This document shows positions 46,624 through 54,229 of a stretch of 64,000 bases of DNA, one piece after another. Within the stretch, counting starts at the first letter, position 1. Every line of letters begins with the position of its first letter. The notes under the pieces are model-generated. The model did not search any database, was not told where the DNA came from, and saw nothing but the letters and a program-made list of their open reading frames with translations. The translations under genes were made by a program, and so were the position numbers. This DNA comes from JALONH01 sp046329235 (GTDB taxonomy: Bacteria > Bacteroidota > Bacteroidia > Cytophagales > Cytophagaceae): positions 2,666,001-2,730,000 of the forward strand of contig JAXLVA010000001.1 of assembly GCA_046329235.1 (NCBI GenBank), given 5' to 3'.

Positions 46624-47397
46624 ATGAAAGGGTTTCTATCCAAATATTTAGGGTTTCTGTTTAAGAACAAAGAAGAAGGTGTTTCTTCCGAAGAAATCTC
46701 TGTGGAAGAATTACTCTCCGTAGTGAAAGAAGAGAAGGAAGAAAAAGTAATCTCTCCAACTCTAAGTTCAGCCGTTGCCGAAGAAGAGGGTCCGGAAAGT
46801 TTTGCTCGCTATCTTTCTTTGCGACTTTACCCAAAATCGCATTCTGACAAATTCCCGATTGAAGAATTCTATGTTCAAGAAACTATAGAAGACACCATCA
46901 CAGTATTAGTGCTTGATTATCCTTCTTCTATTGAACATGTATTGCGAAGTAACGCAGCCAAGTGGGCTTGGGAAGAAACTGTACTTTTTGAAAGAGCCAT
47001 CAAAAATGTTCAAGAAAGTTACCATCGAGTAGTAAAACCTTTTTCGGAATTTAAATCTCAAGGCATGTTAACCTTATCCGGTAGTGATGCTTTTAAAACC
47101 TCTGCGCTACTATACCTGGAAGAGTATCCTGCTATTACTGCCAAACACGGTGCTTTAATTGCATTTCCGGACAAAGACCATTTGTTATCTATGCCCATCA
47201 CTAATGATATCTCCTTAGAGATAGGCATGAAACTTCTGATTCCTTTTGTTGACAAGACATTTCATACCACTGAATATCCTTTATCTAAATTAATATATTG
47301 GTACTATGAAGGTTCGTTTCAAAGCATTCCTTATGTGATAGGTTTGGAACGCAGCAACTATGTACTACCTTTTGAATTGGAAGATCGTTTATATTAA
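46624..47397 (+). CDS. Conserved protein of unknown function
   Basis: 257 residues from the ATG at 46624; a TTG five codons upstream is less likely. An acidic N-terminal region (EEGVSSEEISVEELLSVVKE) precedes a folded part with IEEFYVQETIEDTITVLVLDYP and LLYLEEYPAITAKHGALIAFP, which looks like an immunity- or DUF1444-like alpha/beta domain, but this is not secure. It lies 24 bp before asnB on the same strand. Confidence 0.55.
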   Translation: MKGFLSKYLGFLFKNKEEGVSSEEISVEELLSVVKEEKEEKVISPTLSSAVAEEEGPESFARYLSLRLYPKSHSDKFPIEEFYVQETIEDTITVLVLDYPSSIEHVLRSNAAKWAWEETVLFERAIKNVQESYHRVVKPFSEFKSQGMLTLSGSDAFKTSALLYLEEYPAITAKHGALIAFPDKDHLLSMPITNDISLEIGMKLLIPFVDKTFHTTEYPLSKLIYWYYEGSFQSIPYVIGLERSNYVLPFELEDRLY

Positions 47398-47421
47398 TGT
47401 ATCTTCCATAAAACTTTTACT

Positions 47422-49275
47422 ATGTGCGGCATAGCCGGATTTATACATCCATCTTGGGGAAGAACTGAACTTAAAGCCATGGCCGATGCTATTCAGCATC
47501 GAGGTCCGGATGCTGAAGGTTTTTATCATGAAGATTCCTTCCCTTTATTTTTGGCACATCGCCGACTAAGCATCATTGATTTAAACCCCGAATCCAATCA
47601 GCCTTTCCTTTCTTCTTGTGGTAGGTATGTGATTGTGTTTAATGGAGAAATATATAATTACTTAGAGCTTAAAAAGAAATTTCAACTTGCTACTCGTACC
47701 CATAGTGATACGGAAGTATTAGTAGAGCTTTTTAAACAAAAAGGCATCGATATGTTGTCCGAATTAAACGGCATGTTCGCTGCGGTGATTTGGGATAAGG
47801 CTGAAAAAAAGCTTTGGATGTTCCGAGATCGATTTGGAGTAAAACCTTTGGTATATCATATACATTCCAAAGGAATTGCTTTTGCTTCTGAATTGAAGTC
47901 TTTGTTACAACTCCCTATCGATAGGGAAATAAATATGACTGCTCTGGGCGATTTTTTACACCTAGAATATATTCCAAAGCCTAATACGATTTTCAAAAAT
48001 ATACATAAGCTTCCGAGTGGTCACTTTGCCAGTTATACGGTAACGGGTGGATTGAAAATTCAACGATGGTATGATATAGCAGAAAAAATTACTACTTATT
48101 CTTCTTCATTTGAAACAGCTACAGAAGAGTTAGACGAACTGCTACGCTCATCTGTACAGTATCGTTTGATTAGTGATGTGCCCGTAGGTGCTTTCTTAAG
48201 CGGTGGTACGGATTCTTCGTTAGTGGTAAGTCACTTCCAACAATTACGAGCTGCGCAACCGGCAGATACTTTTACGATTGGTTTTGATATCGACTCTTTT
48301 GATGAAACAAAATATGCTCGTGCGGTAGCCGAACACCTACACACACGTCATCATGAAAGTAGAATGTCAGAGCAAGATTTATTAAAAGCTTCCGAAGAAT
48401 TTATTCAGTTTTATGATGAACCTTTTGGTGGGTCATCTGCATTGCCTACTTCATTAGTGAGTAAGACTACACGCGAACAAGCCACGGTAGCACTTTCAGG
48501 TGACGGTGGTGATGAGTTCTTCTTGGGATACGGCATCTATTCTTTATATCCCAAAATGCAGCGCTGGAGAAAATGGATGGGGCAAAACAACTTAAGTAGA
48601 GCAGGGAATATAATGCAAGCAGGGAATAACCGTTGGCAACGTTTTGGCAGACTATTTCAATCATACAGTTCCAATCCAAGTTATATTTCGTTGTGGAGCC
48701 AGGACCAATACAATTTTCAAGAAAATGAAGTGTCTAGGTTGTTAACAAACAACTATCGACATGAAACAACTTATGATTACTTTTCCCGGATTTCGAAAAC
48801 CATTAAAGCCCCTACACAGATAGCCTCTTTGATGGATATTGAATATTATCTGTCGGACAACTTATTATACAAAGTGGATCAAGCTTCTATGCAACATGCA
48901 CTGGAAGTACGCAATCCATTTTTAGATTATCGTGTAGCAGAGTTTGCTTTAAGTTTGCCTTTGGATTTTAAGATGAAAGGGAAAGAACAAAAGTATATTC
49001 TAAAAAAATCAATGGAGAAATATCTTCCGAAGGAAATGGTCTATAGAAAAAAATGGGGCTTCCCTGCGCCGGTAGGACAGTGGTTGGAAGGCAGTCAGCG
49101 TCATTTGATAGACACCTATTTAAACTCAAAACGTATCCAACAACAAGGAATCTTTAATGACAAAGAAGTGTCGAAGTTGGTGAATGAATTCAAATCCGGT
49201 AAAAATTACCACTACTTACGTATTTGGAACTTACTGATATTTCAGTTTTGGCATGAGCGATTTTATGGGAGGTAA
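47422..49275 (+). CDS. asnB: Asparagine synthetase (glutamine-hydrolysing)
   Basis: 617 residues. The class II glutaminase domain has the N-terminal nucleophile cysteine 2 (MCGIAGF) and RGPDAEG; the synthetase domain has the pyrophosphatase loop SGGTDSSLV near 262 and LSGDGGDEFFLGY. It makes asparagine from aspartate, glutamine and ATP, or acts on a related acceptor in glycan or peptide pathways. A strong terminator follows. Confidence 0.93.
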   Translation: MCGIAGFIHPSWGRTELKAMADAIQHRGPDAEGFYHEDSFPLFLAHRRLSIIDLNPESNQPFLSSCGRYVIVFNGEIYNYLELKKKFQLATRTHSDTEVLVELFKQKGIDMLSELNGMFAAVIWDKAEKKLWMFRDRFGVKPLVYHIHSKGIAFASELKSLLQLPIDREINMTALGDFLHLEYIPKPNTIFKNIHKLPSGHFASYTVTGGLKIQRWYDIAEKITTYSSSFETATEELDELLRSSVQYRLISDVPVGAFLSGGTDSSLVVSHFQQLRAAQPADTFTIGFDIDSFDETKYARAVAEHLHTRHHESRMSEQDLLKASEEFIQFYDEPFGGSSALPTSLVSKTTREQATVALSGDGGDEFFLGYGIYSLYPKMQRWRKWMGQNNLSRAGNIMQAGNNRWQRFGRLFQSYSSNPSYISLWSQDQYNFQENEVSRLLTNNYRHETTYDYFSRISKTIKAPTQIASLMDIEYYLSDNLLYKVDQASMQHALEVRNPFLDYRVAEFALSLPLDFKMKGKEQKYILKKSMEKYLPKEMVYRKKWGFPAPVGQWLEGSQRHLIDTYLNSKRIQQQGIFNDKEVSKLVNEFKSGKNYHYLRIWNLLIFQFWHERFYGR

Positions 49276-49309
49276 AAAAGGAGTCCTGATAGTTATCGGG
49301 ACTCCTTTT
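49276..49309 (+). terminator. Rho-independent terminator of asnB
   Basis: AAAAGGAGTCC pairs with GGACTCCTTTT, with an inner TGAT/ATCG extension and an AGTT loop, followed by T-run. It begins directly after the stop codon. Confidence 0.92.
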
Positions 49310-49367
49310 TTTATGCTATTGGCCCGCCATCATTAGTATTTTCTACTGATTCCTTATCTCTAACGCT

Positions 49368-49398
49368 TCCGCTGTTGCGTCATCGACCAACAGCTCAC
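49368..49398 (-). repeat. REP-like hairpin, left copy (inverted)
   Basis: The 31 bases match the reverse complement of 49959-49989 with one difference. Inside is a hairpin GCTGTTG, ten bases, CAACAGC. It lies 40 bp upstream of the REP-associated transposase. Confidence 0.8.
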
Positions 49399-49438
49399 TG
49401 TAGTTAAAGTTTAATAAATTGTTTATTATTACTTAGCT

Positions 49439-49954
49439 ATGGAAATAATAAAACATCATCCGGTGTTTTTTACTGCTACTATTAAAAATTGGAAGCGCTT
49501 ATTACAACCGGAGAAGTATAAGAACATCATCATTGAAGAATTAAGAAATCAAATAAAGAAGAATCAGATCATTCTATATGCTTATTGTATCATGGATAAT
49601 CATATTCATCTGATTTGGCAAGTGAAGGGTGATATACCTCCAAGTGAGGTTCAAAGACAATTTCTGGAAGGGTGCTTAAAACTTATAAAGTCAGACTTGG
49701 AGCTTTTCCATCCACAGGTTTTGGAAATGTTTAAATCCACACAGAAAGATAGACGGTATCATTTTTGGAAACGCAATCCCTTATCGATTGAGCTTTATAA
49801 TGATAAGATATTTCAACAGAAAATGGACTACATACATAACAATCCGGTAAATGCAGGTTTATGTACTTATCCGGAAGAATACATTTATTCTTCCGCGGCT
49901 TTTTATTTGTTGAATATAGATAAGTTTGATATCTTAACTCATTGTTATCACTAA
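49439..49954 (+). CDS. REP-associated tyrosine transposase (RAYT)
   Basis: 171 residues of the Y1/HUH transposase superfamily. HxH is at residues 55 and 57 (MDNHIHLIW) and the catalytic tyrosine is Y131 in KMDYIHNNPVNAG, the usual RAYT motif. RAYTs are single-copy transposases that cut and join single-stranded REP hairpins. The gene lies between two inverted copies of the same hairpin, which fits. All catalytic residues are present, so it may be active. Confidence 0.88.
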   Translation: MEIIKHHPVFFTATIKNWKRLLQPEKYKNIIIEELRNQIKKNQIILYAYCIMDNHIHLIWQVKGDIPPSEVQRQFLEGCLKLIKSDLELFHPQVLEMFKSTQKDRRYHFWKRNPLSIELYNDKIFQQKMDYIHNNPVNAGLCTYPEEYIYSSAAFYLLNIDKFDILTHCYH

Positions 49955-49958
49955 AGTA

Positions 49959-49989
49959 GTGAGCTGTTGGTCGATGACACAACAGCGGA
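49959..49989 (+). repeat. REP-like hairpin, right copy
   Basis: Five bases after the RAYT stop. Hairpin GCTGTTG, ten bases, CAACAGC, preceded by the tetranucleotide GTAG (49956-49959), a common foot of REP elements. Confidence 0.8.
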
Positions 49990-50061
49990 GACATAGGTGT
50001 GTCACGTCCTGAAAAAAGTTTACATATTTATCAAATATACTAGAATAGCTTTACAGTGTTA

Positions 50062-51000
50062 TCAATTATCCTGAAATAGCTTGTCATTTGTATTTTTCTT
50101 ATAATAACTTTTCCACTTTCTTTTAGCCTTAATACTAGTTGAATGAACAATGGAGGGTGTTAAGTATTCTATACTCAAATGTGGTCTTTCGTTATTATAT
50201 TTATTTACAGATTGCTCCAAAGCATCTTTGGCTTCTTCTAAAGTATTTACCTTATAGTCTGCTAGGTATTCATTTTTTAGTATTCCATTTACTCTTTCTG
50301 CAATCGCATTGTCTCTAGGATCACTATCTTCAGTCATACTAATTAAAATATTATTATCCTGTAATAGCTTTACATATTGACTAGAACAATACTGTATTCC
50401 TCTGTCTGAGTGATGAATGAGCTGGCTTGCCTGACCTCTCAAAAGGTCAGGCAAAGCTAGCTCAAGGGCTTTAATACTTTCAGACGTTTCTAGGGTGTCT
50501 GATACATTGTATCCGACAATTTTATGCGAATAGGCATCCGTTATAAGACTAATGTATAAATGTTTAGATTGTACTTTCCAGTATGTTATATCACTCACTA
50601 CGATATGTTGAGGTTTCTCTGGTATGATATCCTTAACCAAGTTTGACCATTTATAAAACTTATGGTAACTCATGGTGGTTTGTATTCCTCTGCGTCTTCT
50701 CTTGATAAGTAAATCCTCTCTTCTTAATAAATCAAAGAAAGAATCTCTACCTATTTTTAGATGATTATTTACAAAGAACGGTTGTAGCATATGGTACAGC
50801 TTTCTAGTGCCTATTCTTTTATGAGCCAGACGAACTTCTTTCACAGCATCAACTATCAGTTTAGACTGTAATTGGTGTTCTTCATATAACTTGCAATATT
50901 GATAATATGCCTGTCTACTGATACCAAATAATCTGCAAATACTCGACAGACTTTTCTCAGGGTACTTGCTTCGTAGTTCTTCTATTATTTGGTATTGGAC
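50062..51000 (-). CDS. IS3-family transposase OrfB (reached by -1 frameshift)
   Basis: The DDE integrase part. The acidic triad is visible: VVSDITYWKV, HHSDRGIQY and DNAIAERVNGILKNE. The frame is open without an ATG from the slippery site (51000) to the stop (50062); the first plain methionine-like start is near 50844. The stretch upstream (SLSSICRLFGISRQAYYQYCKL) is normal OrfB N-terminus, so the real product is an OrfAB fusion made by frameshift. No disabling mutation is seen. Confidence 0.88.
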   Translation of the reverse strand, partial: VQYQIIEELRSKYPEKSLSSICRLFGISRQAYYQYCKLYEEHQLQSKLIVDAVKEVRLAHKRIGTRKLYHMLQPFFVNNHLKIGRDSFFDLLRREDLLIKRRRRGIQTTMSYHKFYKWSNLVKDIIPEKPQHIVVSDITYWKVQSKHLYISLITDAYSHKIVGYNVSDTLETSESIKALELALPDLLRGQASQLIHHSDRGIQYCSSQYVKLLQDNNILISMTEDSDPRDNAIAERVNGILKNEYLADYKVNTLEEAKDALEQSVNKYNNERPHLSIEYLTPSIVHSTSIKAKRKWKSYYKKNTNDKLFQDN

Positions 51001-51428
51001 TTTTTTCGGATAGGAAGTTTTAACTCTTGTTCGGCTATTTCTATTACTCTTAAATAGGCTTCTGCTTTAAGCTTAGCTTCTTCAAGTTCTTTTTTAAGTC
51101 GCTTTACTTCTTCAGATGAGTTATCTTCGATATTATCCGCTAGTTGATTCATTGGTAAGGGTGGACTTTTAGCGATCCCAAAATTTTCTAATCCAATTTC
51201 GATGGTATCGTATTGAACTCTAATATCGCTTTTATTTTCCCTATATCCATACCTCTCTAGCCAATGAAATAGACTTGAATGACTAGGAATACCGTATTTT
51301 ATACATAATTCTTTCATCCCTCCTTTACCGGCCATAAATTCCCTACATACATGATGCTTGAACTCAGTGCTGTAATTGTACTTTTGTACGACTACTACTT
51401 GCTTGTCTTTCTTTTCTCTTTGTCCCAT
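50985..51428 (-). CDS. IS3-family OrfA
   Basis: 147 residues: helix-turn-helix region (YNYSTEFKHHVCREF, ELCIKYGIPSHSSLFHWL) and a leucine-zipper-like coil (about 105-140) before the frameshift site. It binds the IS ends. It starts 16 bp inside the right terminal repeat. Confidence 0.88.
   Translation of the reverse strand: MGQREKKDKQVVVVQKYNYSTEFKHHVCREFMAGKGGMKELCIKYGIPSHSSLFHWLERYGYRENKSDIRVQYDTIEIGLENFGIAKSPPLPMNQLADNIEDNSSEEVKRLKKELEEAKLKAEAYLRVIEIAEQELKLPIRKKSNTK
51000..51006 (-). other. Programmed -1 frameshift site
   Basis: On the minus strand A_AAA_AAG in the OrfA frame (CGA AAA AAG), five codons before the OrfA stop. The -1 frame then continues into OrfB. This is the usual heptamer of IS3 elements. 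Confidence 0.8.
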
Positions 51429-51468
51429 TTTGTTTACTTTTAGTGTAAACCTATTTCAGGACGAGACA

Positions 51469-51599
51469 GTGCTTAGGTTAGAGAAGATGGGCACCAACAG
51501 AGGAGAAAGTACCAACATGGGAGAAAAAAACCAAATACAAGGATTTGGCGGGAATTGTGAGGAGCGCTCATTTTCTTAAACAACTGAAGAACCCTATTT
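51469..51599. other. Unassigned segment between IS and cassette array
   Basis: 131 bp between the right IS end and the half-site. A plus-strand frame without stop exists (WAPTEEKVPTWEKKTKYKD...), but it is short and has no start or family likeness. The first ~90 bp of a complete cassette site would be expected here and are absent. Confidence 0.5.
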
Positions 51600-51615
51600 G
51601 CTATATACGATGTTG
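51600..51615. repeat. Cassette half-site (right end only)
   Basis: GCTATATACGATGTTG is identical to 63347-63362, the right end of the last complete site. The left arm and core are missing, where the unassigned segment and the IS lie. Its outer bases GTTGTGTA are complementary to TACACAAC at 52326-52333. Confidence 0.8.
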
Positions 51616-51633
51616 TGTAAAGTTTTTTATTTT

Positions 51634-52077
51634 TCATTCATCATTAAACAGCCCAATTGTGTCTGCTTTATAAACGTCAAAGTCTACTTCAGTCTCAGTT
51701 TTACTCAAGAAGTTTATAACCCTTGTATTCAGTCCAAAATATGGGGTAGAAGCCTCTGGATTGATATCTATATCAATTACAAATTGTAGTCTAGTCGTCA
51801 ACCCAAGTTCTTTTTTTAATCTGTTTATTTCTTCAGTTTTATCCTCAAAAAGTGTCACGAGTTTTTCAAGTGGAGTTTCCAAATCAATTTCTTGTCCAAC
51901 ATCAATTCGATAACACCAAGAAGTCGACTTTGGAACAGGGTCCTTTTTGATCATGATCGAAGTCGGTTCAATTCCCAATTCGGCCGTAATCTTAGCAGTA
52001 TCGAAATAATCAGAATAAAATGAGAAATAAAGATAGTTGTTGCATTCTGTTCCTCTATATGTCAACTTTTCGAGCAT
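51634..52077 (-). CDS. DUF4279 protein
   Basis: 147 residues from the ATG at 52077; the TTG at 52089 overlaps the upstream gene and is less likely. The pattern YLYFSFYSDYFDTAKITAEL, GIEPTS, STSWCYRID and the C-terminal TEVDFDVYK agrees with DUF4279, a family found beside polymorphic toxins and in defence islands as a presumed immunity or sensing domain. First cassette, second gene; the upstream small gene ends one base before the start. Confidence 0.72.
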   Translation of the reverse strand: MLEKLTYRGTECNNYLYFSFYSDYFDTAKITAELGIEPTSIMIKKDPVPKSTSWCYRIDVGQEIDLETPLEKLVTLFEDKTEEINRLKKELGLTTRLQFVIDIDINPEASTPYFGLNTRVINFLSKTETEVDFDVYKADTIGLFNDE

Positions 52078-52078
52078 T

Positions 52079-52312
52079 TTAGTTTTCAAGGTTTACCTCT
52101 ATATCTATATGTTTTTCACTATTCCAATCGTTAAACGAGTCCCGAAAGTGCATATGCACATTTTCACGTTTGGACAATTCATTTCTCACTTCGTCAAAAA
52201 AATCACAAAGTTTTATTAAGTCTTCTTTGGATGAATATATTATTCCCAACTTACCGTCATCTGCATACGGTCCGTCTTCATCACTATGAGTTTTTGATAA
52301 ATATAGTTTCAT
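52079..52312 (-). CDS. Small protein of unknown function, cassette gene
   Basis: 77 residues from ATG 52312 (MKLYLSKTHSDEDGPYADDG); a start six codons upstream would enter the cassette site region. The sequence is acidic, with a likely alpha/beta fold: strand, DGKLGIIYSSKEDLIKLCDFFDEV helix, then VHMHFRD and a final IDIEVNLEN strand. It looks like an immunity-type protein, not assigned. Coupled to the DUF4279 gene. Confidence 0.6.
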   Translation of the reverse strand: MKLYLSKTHSDEDGPYADDGKLGIIYSSKEDLIKLCDFFDEVRNELSKRENVHMHFRDSFNDWNSEKHIDIEVNLEN

Positions 52313-52326
52313 TATTTTTAAATTGT

Positions 52327-52458
52327 ACACAACGTTTTGCAGCTACAAGAAGTTGGCGTTTTTGAAGCACTAAACTGTCTGCCACCACCGAACTTGATAC
52401 GAAGTACAATGCTTCAATTAACCACTGAACCGCCAATTTCTTGTAGGTGCTGTTATAG
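52327..52458. repeat. Cassette site A (attC-like, 132 bp)
   Basis: ACACAAC ... GTTATAG outer boxes. Arms 52339-52358 and 52431-52450 pair over 20 bp with two mismatches; the core between them is 72 nt. It is downstream of the secreted-protein gene (stop 52469) and upstream of the small cassette gene. Confidence 0.85.
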
Positions 52459-52468
52459 CCAGTGCTTT

Positions 52469-53002
52469 TCATTCTTTAAATTCTACTGGATTAGTAAATA
52501 AATCTTTTCTGATATACTTTTTGGTTTTCTCCGTCATTGTGTATGTGTCTGAAATATTACATCCCTGACACAAATAAAAAATTCTGAAATCATTAAAATA
52601 ATGATTGCTATGCATTGCATCGTAGGTGAATTCGTTACTGAACGAATAACTCATTCCATTCAGAGGAATAGGTGCTTTAACAAAGACTGCTCCGACAAAA
52701 GGCAATGATGGGTAATTAATAAAAATGGTGTCGTTATTGTAAATAATTGCCAATTGTTTATTTTCAAAACCATATGTCGTATATGAGAATGCTTTGTGGA
52801 GGGTGTCATACGTTAATTCACTTTCTTTGTCGTTGGATAATATTTGTACTTTTCCACTTTTAAAGGCTTCTACTGTCAAAAATTCTCCAAAATTCCCTTT
52901 TTCTGTCAGGTTAAAAAGAAAAGTCCCAGCGAAAGTTGCTGGTTGAGCGTTACCATTGGAGATAAACAAAGTAGTCAGTAATAGAGTTATGATATATTTC
53001 AT
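52469..53002 (-). CDS. Exported protein of unknown function, cassette gene
   Basis: 177 residues from the ATG at 53002, which opens a signal peptide (MKYIITLLLTTLFISNGNAQ). The mature part is beta-rich, with two cysteines close together (LCQGC) near the C-terminal third that may form a disulfide or bind metal. No family recognised. It is alone in its cassette: it begins 25 bp from site B and ends 10 bp before site A. Confidence 0.62.
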   Translation of the reverse strand: MKYIITLLLTTLFISNGNAQPATFAGTFLFNLTEKGNFGEFLTVEAFKSGKVQILSNDKESELTYDTLHKAFSYTTYGFENKQLAIIYNNDTIFINYPSLPFVGAVFVKAPIPLNGMSYSFSNEFTYDAMHSNHYFNDFRIFYLCQGCNISDTYTMTEKTKKYIRKDLFTNPVEFKE

Positions 53003-53026
53003 ATGGTAATTATTTTTCAGCATTGG

Positions 53027-53158
53027 CTATAACGGTTTGCGTGTTGCCGCAGTTGGCGATTTCGGAGCACTTCCCTGTCAACCTGCACAAAAGTTTGATA
53101 GGAGCACTCAGCTTCAATTTTGCACGTCACCGCCAATTGAGGCAACACGCTGTTACCA
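53027..53158. repeat. Cassette site B (attC-like, 132 bp)
   Basis: CTATAAC ... GTTACCA outer boxes. Arms 53039-53058 and 53131-53150 pair over 20 bp with two mismatches around a 72-nt core that holds GGAGCAC and TTTGATAGGAGC. It is the site downstream of the Wadjet operon. Confidence 0.88.
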
Positions 53159-53301
53159 GCTGGCGTTCTTGTCCTCCGTGTCTGTAAACCATTGTCGTTG
53201 TTGAGTTTCACTGTCTTTGTCGGGTTGGTTTGTGTGTCGGGTGTTTTAATTTTTTCAGAAGGGAGGGAGAAAAAAAATTGAATTTCTTCTTTGGCCGGGA
53301 A

Positions 53302-53366
53302 AAGCACACTCTTTGCCAAGTTTTGGCTTGTGTGTCGGGATGTGTGACTTGGCAATGTGTGTGCTT
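53302..53366. repeat. Long hairpin downstream of jetD
   Basis: Arms of 19 bp with three mismatches (53302-53320: AAGCACACTCTTTGCCAAG; 53348-53366) around a 27-base loop, 11 bp after the jetD stop. On the minus strand it is followed by four T, so it may end the Wadjet transcript; a structured RNA is another option. Confidence 0.5.
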
Positions 53367-53377
53367 TTGAGGGTTGG

Positions 53378-54229
53378 TTATTCATTTATTAATCTCTCTT
53401 GGTCTAAGCCCTTTTTATTTTTATGGATTAATTTTATTAGTTCAGTTAATTTTTCTTCTTGTATTGTTTTTTCGTCAAAGTTTACTTTCTGTTTGTTGTA
53501 TCGTTCTTTACTTCCGTTTTCTGATATTAAGAAGTCGATGTTTTCAGGAACAAAGAATGTCGCCTTGTCGAAAAGATGTTTTTTATACTCGTTTAAATAA
53601 ATTCCAATTCCTGCAAAATCAAAGTCGCCAAAGTGAATGTATTTATTGGGAATTGATTGAAGCCATTTTATTAAGTCTTTGCTTTGATTCTGAGGATAAC
53701 GACTTACAAAAAGCGGTTTAATGTCTTTGAAATAGTGTTTTTGTTTGTCTATGAAACGGAAGTTTTCAGCGTTTTCAATTCCAACAATCGTTACGCTTTG
53801 TTCGGGAATGAAGTTTTCAAAGTCATAAATGAATTTAAAAATTCCGTCTGTAAAATTAAGCGTTGTCGGTTTGGTGTTAAAAGTTGATTGAATGGGAATG
53901 TAACTGTTGATTAAAAAACCTTTGAATGTTCTAACTTTTTTCATTTTTGAATCAGAAGAAACCTCTACTAATTCACTTCGTTGTACATTTTCTTTATGAA
54001 TTACTTCAATGTATTTTTTTAAGTCGTTAATTCCGTGTTTGTTCTGTAAGTATTGAAATAGTGAATTGATGTTTGTGATATGTATCGTCTTCTGTATTCT
54101 TCCGTTTCTTTCAATTATTCCTTCATTAACTAACTCGTCAATCAAAGTGTGTTTTGCACTACTTAATGGAATTTTTTCGCCTTGTGTAAGCTGTAATAAT
54201 TTTTCTGCTATGTGGACGGGAATCTTCAT
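53378..54229 (-). CDS. jetD: Wadjet protein JetD (TOPRIM nuclease subunit)
   Basis: 283 residues, shorter than usual JetD/MksG (about 380). A winged-helix-like N-terminus (KLLQLTQGEKIPLSSAKHTLIDEL) precedes a TOPRIM domain with the acidic residues in VGIENAENF and FGDFDFAGIGIYL; the C-terminus has KKGLDQERL. JetD cleaves plasmid DNA held by the JetABC condensin. Its ATG overlaps the jetC stop (TAATG). Confidence 0.9.
   Translation of the reverse strand: MKIPVHIAEKLLQLTQGEKIPLSSAKHTLIDELVNEGIIERNGRIQKTIHITNINSLFQYLQNKHGINDLKKYIEVIHKENVQRSELVEVSSDSKMKKVRTFKGFLINSYIPIQSTFNTKPTTLNFTDGIFKFIYDFENFIPEQSVTIVGIENAENFRFIDKQKHYFKDIKPLFVSRYPQNQSKDLIKWLQSIPNKYIHFGDFDFAGIGIYLNEYKKHLFDKATFFVPENIDFLISENGSKERYNKQKVNFDEKTIQEEKLTELIKLIHKNKKGLDQERLINE

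Larger units (their letters stand above)
50000..51468 (-). mobile_element. IS3-family insertion sequence, complete
   Basis: 1469 bp. The terminal inverted repeats are 50000-50024 and 51444-51468, 22 of 25 bases alike, each starting TGTC then CGTCCTGAAA and ending GTTTACA. The element is flanked by a direct repeat GTG (49997-49999 and 51469-51471). It holds orfA and orfB in minus orientation joined by a -1 frameshift. It inserted 10 bp beyond the right REP hairpin. Confidence 0.92.

Noticed and set aside
49731..49994. Minus-strand ORF over the RAYT 3' end
   Set aside because: It is the shadow of the transposase gene and continues through the right hairpin.
53017..53385. Minus-strand ORF of 122 codons downstream of jetD
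   Set aside because: It runs straight through cassette site B and its product has no protein-like composition; it is a chance frame over the palindrome.
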